From Phoronis australis (taxonomy: Eukaryota; Phoronida; Phoronidae): DNA of 42,723 nt. A program made the translations under genes and the position numbers. This document shows positions 42,084-42,723 of the stretch, in pieces. The notes under the pieces were generated by a model that saw nothing but the letters and a program-made list of their open reading frames with translations, was not told the origin of the DNA and searched no databases. The stretch lies in contig NMRA01000667.1 in the NCBI GenBank assembly GCA_002633005.1, positions 156,980 through 199,702 on the forward strand, given 5' to 3'. Positions within the stretch are counted from its first letter, which is position 1. Each line of letters begins with the position of its first letter.

Positions 42084-42723
42084 AAAATAATTTTCTGAGG
42101 CGCGTGCGTCCCGTAGACGGCAAACTAACACTTATTACGTTAAAGCATAGACTATAGATAGGGACTGCCAACTCCCGTTAGAGCGCGTTGCGCATGTCGT
42201 GGGCCACGGGACATAAGCACTAACGATGAGAGGGCCCTGCACACGCAGGATAGAAAACTTCCGGTTTTACGTAGTCTCCTACGGAGCGGTCGTTCCCTCG
42301 TTTCAAGATTTGGTAAAGTAATGAGTCGAATTGCTTGATTGTTTGGAGTTTTTAAGACTTGTAAAAATAAAATGCGTATACTGTTCTCTGTCATGTCATT
42401 TAAAACATTCAAAAGATAATTCAGACATGTTATGAGTTATTAACGCCAGAATCGTCTTCAGGCTCAGCTGATTTTCCCGTGTTGCACTTACACAGTCGCA
42501 TCAGCTGATTTTTTGTTGGAATTAGTATTGATGTTTGTTTAAACAGATTACCGCACGAATCAGCTCATAATCATAAGCACATGTATTAACCAACAAAAAT
42601 GAAATTGTAACAATGTTACACAATAAATATTTGTAATTCACACAGCTTTGTTCCAGGGGAAGGGCCAAAGGCTAACTGGCATTGACATGTCATTTGCAAA
42701 ACTTGAGTGTCAAAAAGTTGTGT
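42084..42723. other. Unassigned sequence at window end
   Basis: No gene recognised. TCAGCTGATTTT occurs twice (about 42465 and 42502). Confidence 0.4.

Overview
The window looks like gene-poor nuclear DNA of an invertebrate animal. It is AT-rich, with long non-coding stretches, many short inverted-repeat transposons, micro- and minisatellites, and only a few convincing reading frames. The GPCR type, the Kolobok-like elements with THAP and P2X7-ballast-like domains, and apparent haplotype redundancy in the assembly fit a marine invertebrate, perhaps a hemichordate or amphioxus. The species call is an inference with low confidence.

Host genes: two intact single-exon class A (rhodopsin-like) GPCR genes lie on the + strand at 7840-8949 and 31464-32555. 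A third, clearly related copy at 26518-27074 is a pseudogene: it has no start ATG, three frame breaks, and is cut off before TM5. All three share the same DRM variant of the DRY motif or its degraded form, and the two intact ones share a glutamine at the TM6 toggle position and an NFxxY motif in TM7. They therefore form a small tandem family. I recognise no other host protein gene.

Mobile DNA by region: 0.2-1.4 kb holds copies of two repeats whose inverted partners lie at 20.9-21.1 kb and 13.0-14.8 kb. 3.0-3.6 kb is the 3' remnant of a Penelope-like retroelement (GIY-YIG endonuclease). A roughly 180 bp MITE family occurs at 4.8, 20.6, 21.4 and (end only) 23.5 kb. A palindrome-rich MITE lies at 15.3-15.8 kb with a relative at 10.7 kb. 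A GGCGGAT-type MITE is at 22.5 kb. 13.3-14.5 kb is a separate element nested inside the inverted copy of the first repeat.

The right half (33.1-39.4 kb) carries two oppositely oriented TTAA-flanked elements with about 150 bp inverted termini. Each holds the 5' part of a THAP-domain Kolobok-like transposase gene facing a small convergent gene that resembles the cysteine-rich P2X7 C-terminal (ballast) domain. Both are internally deleted, with different junctions, so they are non-autonomous derivatives of a two-gene parent. Solo ends of the same family occur at 0.58, 4.35 and 18.5-18.9 kb.

Assembly: single N bases at 2185 and 37362 are each followed by a near-identical repeat of the preceding sequence. 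This looks like two haplotypes joined end to end. At 2185 the two versions differ by a segment of about 606 bp.
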